DNA of 64,000 nucleotides from Chitinophaga nivalis. Lineage in GTDB: Bacteria; Bacteroidota; Bacteroidia; Chitinophagales; Chitinophagaceae. The translations under genes and the position numbers were made by a program. The DNA lies in contig NZ_JAPDNR010000001.1 in assembly GCF_025989125.1 (NCBI RefSeq), positions 7,056,087-7,120,086 of the forward strand. Direction: 5' to 3'. The first letter of the stretch is position 1, and the number at the start of each line of letters is the position of its first letter. Positions 60,686 to 64,000 of this stretch are shown piece by piece. The notes beneath the pieces are model-generated. The model saw only the letters and a program-made list of their open reading frames with translations. It made no database searches and had not been told where the DNA came from.

Positions 60686-62134
60686 TCACATTTTCTTCTC
60701 CAGCCATAGAAAACCCAATGCACCTAACAACGGTATGATCAGCCACCATGGTGAAAGCCGTACCGTCGTTGTTATTTCGCGCGCCGGTGTTGTTATCTTT
60801 TCATGTCGGGGTGCAGCAACCGATAACTGTTGCCATTCGCCGGGCCGGTAAATATACACCCGATGTGTACCCTGCGGTGTTGCCAGCAACTGCCAGCCCG
60901 CCTGTAAAGGCCACCAGGTACCGGTTTGCAGGGAGGGCAACCAGGGGTCCTGTGCCATCGCTATCACAGCCTTCCCGGCATATACCACGCCGTCGCCTTT
61001 TGTGTCGAGCGTAATCGTCACCGGTTCATTTACCCGGGGTACTGCAGGTTCCAGCCTTACTATTTCTTCTCTGTGTTTCCGGCGTGCCGCTGCTTCCAGC
61101 AAAACAGCCCAATACTGCTGATACACGGATTCCTTTCCTTCGAGCAGCCAGTTGCTGGTATTCAGTAACCCGGTTTGAATCCGCCTGCTTTGTCCGGCAA
61201 CAGCTACGCTCACATATACCCTTCCTACGCTGTCTGTTACCAGGGGTAGTCCCTCCCCGCTGTTATGTACAGCGGCCACCGGGTCGGTTTGCAAGGGAGG
61301 TAATATCGTTTGTTGCAGTTGCAAGGCCAGCGGTTGTGGATGTGTACCTGTGCTGTCGGCCTTCCGGATTAATCCGATGCCTGCCTGTTCCAGCTGGCTT
61401 TGTATTGTTTTCGTTAAAGATGCCGGATCTGTTATCACTACATCAAATTTGTCCAGGACAGCCGGAGACAGCTGTTCCAGGGATAGTGGCGGCGTATTGC
61501 TGAAACGAACAGCATATTTATTTTTGCTAACCAGTGTGCGCATCGCCACAGTGTATCCCTGTTGCGTGAGCCAGTCTGCCAGGAAACGATTTTCAAAATC
61601 CGGCGCCGCCGCTAAAATCAGTATAGCCATCGGCGTTATATCCTTTACTTCTACCGGCAGGGGTTGCTGCTCCAGTGTATCTTTTCCTGCCAACGCTGTA
61701 ATGCGGTATACCGCAGGGCCCAGGTGGAGGGGAATGGTTTTCAGGTTAAAAACAGTTGTGGCACCAGCAGGAATCAGCAAGGAATCCAGTGCGGTATCAA
61801 AGCCGCTTAAACGCAGCCATACTTCTTTTTTAGCGGTATTCTCATAGCGCCCCTGTACCTGCCACAGCTGGCCTTTGTGGCGTTGCAATGGCCAGTTGCA
61901 GCTAACGATACCGGAAGGTGATGGCCATACAACAGCCGGTATTTTTTCCGGCGCCGGTTGGCGGATCGTCCGCTGAAAAGGGATCGCCAGCAAACATACC
62001 GTTGCCACTGCGATGATAGTAGCTATCAGCCGGGCTATCCGTCTGCGCCGGTTGGCACGGTGATATTCCAGCCATAGTAAGATACCTGACAATATCATGC
62101 CTGTTACGATGATGATAATATGCCAGCTGTTCAT
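60686..62134 (-). CDS. Bat-operon-type inner-membrane protein
   Basis: A 482-residue membrane protein. Two helices open it (about 5-22, IIIIVTGMILSGILLWL, and 34-52, IARLIATIIAVATVCLLAI), a large periplasmic part follows, and one helix closes it (about 462-478, WWLIIPLLGALGFLWLE). The periplasmic region has a beta-rich start and a segment like the GATase/ThuA-type fold (AILILAAAPDFENRFLADWLTQQGYTVAMRT, seen in AILILAAAPDFENRF; VVITDPASL). This matches the membrane protein that follows DUF4175 in Bacteroidota MoxR/DUF58/BatA-type clusters. Its start codon overlaps the upstream gene's end by four bases. Confidence 0.75.
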   Translation of the reverse strand: MNSWHIIIIVTGMILSGILLWLEYHRANRRRRIARLIATIIAVATVCLLAIPFQRTIRQPAPEKIPAVVWPSPSGIVSCNWPLQRHKGQLWQVQGRYENTAKKEVWLRLSGFDTALDSLLIPAGATTVFNLKTIPLHLGPAVYRITALAGKDTLEQQPLPVEVKDITPMAILILAAAPDFENRFLADWLTQQGYTVAMRTLVSKNKYAVRFSNTPPLSLEQLSPAVLDKFDVVITDPASLTKTIQSQLEQAGIGLIRKADSTGTHPQPLALQLQQTILPPLQTDPVAAVHNSGEGLPLVTDSVGRVYVSVAVAGQSRRIQTGLLNTSNWLLEGKESVYQQYWAVLLEAAARRKHREEIVRLEPAVPRVNEPVTITLDTKGDGVVYAGKAVIAMAQDPWLPSLQTGTWWPLQAGWQLLATPQGTHRVYIYRPGEWQQLSVAAPRHEKITTPAREITTTVRLSPWWLIIPLLGALGFLWLEKKM

Positions 62135-64000
62135 CGGTGTGTGGCTTTAAGGTTATTGAAATAACGGTCTGACAAACCTGTATCCGGCAAACGTTGTCCG
62201 GCAGCCGGTTTACGCGCAGGAACGGGGAGCAGGTGTTGTAATCCCTGCTGCGCCAGGGTCAGGTCCTTCGCTGTTATACGGCCCCCTGTAATACGGTATA
62301 AGGCTTCGAGCGCAGGCAGGTATAATGCAGGCGCTGCAGCCGCATGCGTACTCAATATCCCTGCCGCCTGCTGCAATACGGTCTGTTGTCCGGAGATAAC
62401 ATCGGGCTTTCCCTGCGATAATACGGAGAGGGCTATACGTACTGCTTCCTGTTCATCTTTTGCCATCTTCGTCTCCTTCCGTATTGCCGGATTGATTTTA
62501 TCCTGCTCACCGGTCAACCTTTTCTCTGGCTTCAATGGTGTTGTTTTTACGCCTGTTTTAGCCACAAACACACGCGACTGCTGCTGCAGGTCTTTTAACA
62601 GGCGGAGCGCCTTATAGGCATAGGGCAATGCTTCCTGTGGCTTATACAACCGTAGCTGCAACTCCGATTTCCACATTTCCGTCAGGGTATTTTTCAATTG
62701 TTGTTTTACATGGATGTCCAGGAAGGTGGCATCTTCTGCATTATCATGTTTATCGGTAAACTGATCCAGTATACCGGCGGCATCTCCGAATGAGGCAGGC
62801 GTATCTTCTGTAGCGCCGTGATCATGGCCATGATCGTGCTCATGCTCTCCTTCCGCTGCCACCCTTGGGTCTCCGATATTCGACTCCGATTCCTCTCCCA
62901 GGAATTTTCCGTAACGCAACCGCAATAATTTCTGATCGGTACCCAGCTCATTACTGCGGGCATTAAACCGTTCTTTTCCCAGCGTGTCTCTTTCCCGGAT
63001 CAGCTGTTCTGCATCCATGATGATTTGTCGCTGGCTCCGGAAATATTCCGGTTTGAAATTCACGCCATTGACCAGGCCTTCCATACTAAAGAGTTGCGCA
63101 GTATCAGGCAAGGTGATGATATAAATGTCGGAGCGGGTTTGTTGCAAGCGGGTATCTGTAGCAGCCACATAAAAGTAGCATTCGTCGCCAGGCTTCATAC
63201 CCAGGCTGGTCAGCTGCAACAAGCGGTTCAACCGGTAGTGCGCCTCCTGTCGCTGCAGGTTACCATCCAGTGCAATCCGCTGCTCCCGGAAGCGAACCGC
63301 TTCTCCGCTGCCGCTGGCAATAGTGACATTGATCCAGGCCTCCCGGATACCATAATCATCCGTCAGCTCCGTTTGTATATTCACTTTGGTGGATTGCCCG
63401 AATTCAATCACGGTATAAGGCGCCGGCGTCAATATCTTCACCACCGGCGGATGATCCGGCAATAGCTGCAACTGGTAACGTTCAGACAAAGTATGATTCA
63501 GCTGTACCTGATAAAATCCGGAGCGGCGCATTAACCGGGTAGCCGTCCACGTAGTGCTGTCTTTATCCGGTTGTAATGACAGGGTGGTGCTATCGTTGAA
63601 TAGTAGTACCAACCGGGTCACCGGTATATTGGTCTGCAGTTTCCAATACAGCTGTGCACTGTCTTCTGCGGTAATATGAAAGGAATGTTGTTCCCGCACT
63701 GCCTTGCGGGTATAGGCCGGTGGCCGGATTTGTATTTGTACCGCCGTCATGCCCGGTATTGTTTTTTCTGCAGGCACAATCGCCTTTCCCTGCTGTAGTA
63801 ACGTATCTTTCCATGCAGACCGCTGCACCGCATAATAGAGTACGATGCCAGCCACCAATGCTCCACCGGCCAGCAGGGCAGCCCTTTTCAGTGGCCGGTA
63901 GAAAGCAGCGGGCAGCTGCAGTTGTTCCAGTACGGTCGCTACCTTACGGGCCTGTAACTGTTCCAGCAAACTGCCGTTATCAGCAGACCGGAGTAATAAA
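62131..64000 (-). CDS. DUF4175-family protein, N-terminus cut by window edge
   Basis: The reverse reading is open from 64000 without a stop, so the protein is partial: at least 622 residues. An apparent start at 63969 is a TTG inside the continuing frame (LLRSADNGSLLEQLQ) and is probably not the real beginning. A membrane helix lies about 30-50 residues after that point (ALLAGGALVAGIVLYYAV). The periplasmic part resembles DUF4175: IPGMTAVQIQIRPPAYTRK, DDYGIREAWINV, EYFRSQRQIIMDAEQLI. It also has a His/Asp-rich stretch (EHEHDHGHDHG). Its end overlaps the next gene by four bases (ATGA). Confidence 0.82.
   Translation of the reverse strand, partial: LLLRSADNGSLLEQLQARKVATVLEQLQLPAAFYRPLKRAALLAGGALVAGIVLYYAVQRSAWKDTLLQQGKAIVPAEKTIPGMTAVQIQIRPPAYTRKAVREQHSFHITAEDSAQLYWKLQTNIPVTRLVLLFNDSTTLSLQPDKDSTTWTATRLMRRSGFYQVQLNHTLSERYQLQLLPDHPPVVKILTPAPYTVIEFGQSTKVNIQTELTDDYGIREAWINVTIASGSGEAVRFREQRIALDGNLQRQEAHYRLNRLLQLTSLGMKPGDECYFYVAATDTRLQQTRSDIYIITLPDTAQLFSMEGLVNGVNFKPEYFRSQRQIIMDAEQLIRERDTLGKERFNARSNELGTDQKLLRLRYGKFLGEESESNIGDPRVAAEGEHEHDHGHDHGATEDTPASFGDAAGILDQFTDKHDNAEDATFLDIHVKQQLKNTLTEMWKSELQLRLYKPQEALPYAYKALRLLKDLQQQSRVFVAKTGVKTTPLKPEKRLTGEQDKINPAIRKETKMAKDEQEAVRIALSVLSQGKPDVISGQQTVLQQAAGILSTHAAAAPALYLPALEALYRITGGRITAKDLTLAQQGLQHLLPVPARKPAAGQRLPDTGLSDRYFNNLKATHR

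Overview
The window looks like chromosomal DNA of a Bacteroidota bacterium, most probably a Chitinophaga-like member of the Chitinophagaceae. The signs are a SusC/SusD pair with its own FecI-type sigma factor and FecR anti-sigma factor, many secreted lipoproteins and outer-membrane barrels, a BatA/DUF4175-type operon, and promoters of the TTG-N19/20-TAnnTTTG type used by Bacteroidota. Shine-Dalgarno sequences are mostly weak and TTG/GTG starts recur. No rRNA, tRNA, CRISPR array, transposase or phage gene was seen. Both ends cut a gene: a multi-PAS sensor at the left and a DUF4175 protein at the right.

Left third (1-20.3 kb). A multi-PAS sensor reads left. It is followed by housekeeping genes (purE, a PhoH ATPase, a DUF4878 lipoprotein, ppa, an NlpC/P60 endopeptidase) and two tandem ECF sigma/zinc-finger anti-sigma pairs, the first with a diverged sigma factor. 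Guanine deaminase and clpB follow, then a secreted beta-helix/PDZ protein. A four-gene leftward operon then joins an outer-membrane porin to a complete OpuA/ProU-type betaine ABC importer. An inner-membrane DUF937-OmpA protein closes the region.

Middle (20.4-42 kb). queG converges on a secreted stand-alone DUF4350 protein. Beyond it is an AT-rich island (about 22.1-24.5 kb) holding two overlapping genes for small membrane proteins, a truncated second copy of the DUF4350 gene, and a promoter-terminator unit with no ORF that looks like a structured small RNA of about 155 nt. A DNRLRE lipoprotein and a small serine hydrolase come next, then a FecI-FecR-SusC-SusD uptake and signalling locus with a downstream phosphodiesterase/alkaline-phosphatase fusion. 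A NUDIX regulator, a HAD phosphatase, a GAF/PAS-like protein facing a histidine kinase with a degenerate receiver domain, and a DUF4838 glycosidase-like protein complete this part.

Right third (42-64 kb). A TetR regulator precedes a TolC-MFP-RND efflux operon. Three copies of one 16-bp motif lie at the tetR promoter and before the operon, and the hairpin-plus-motif unit is duplicated there. Then come small outer-membrane barrels, a LacX-like epimerase, an SDR reductase, an unrecognised three-gene leftward cluster, a monoglyceride-lipase-like hydrolase, a small membrane protein, a tandem duplication of a TldE/TldD protease pair whose TldD subunits carry Tat-like N-termini, and two genes of a Bat-type envelope operon.
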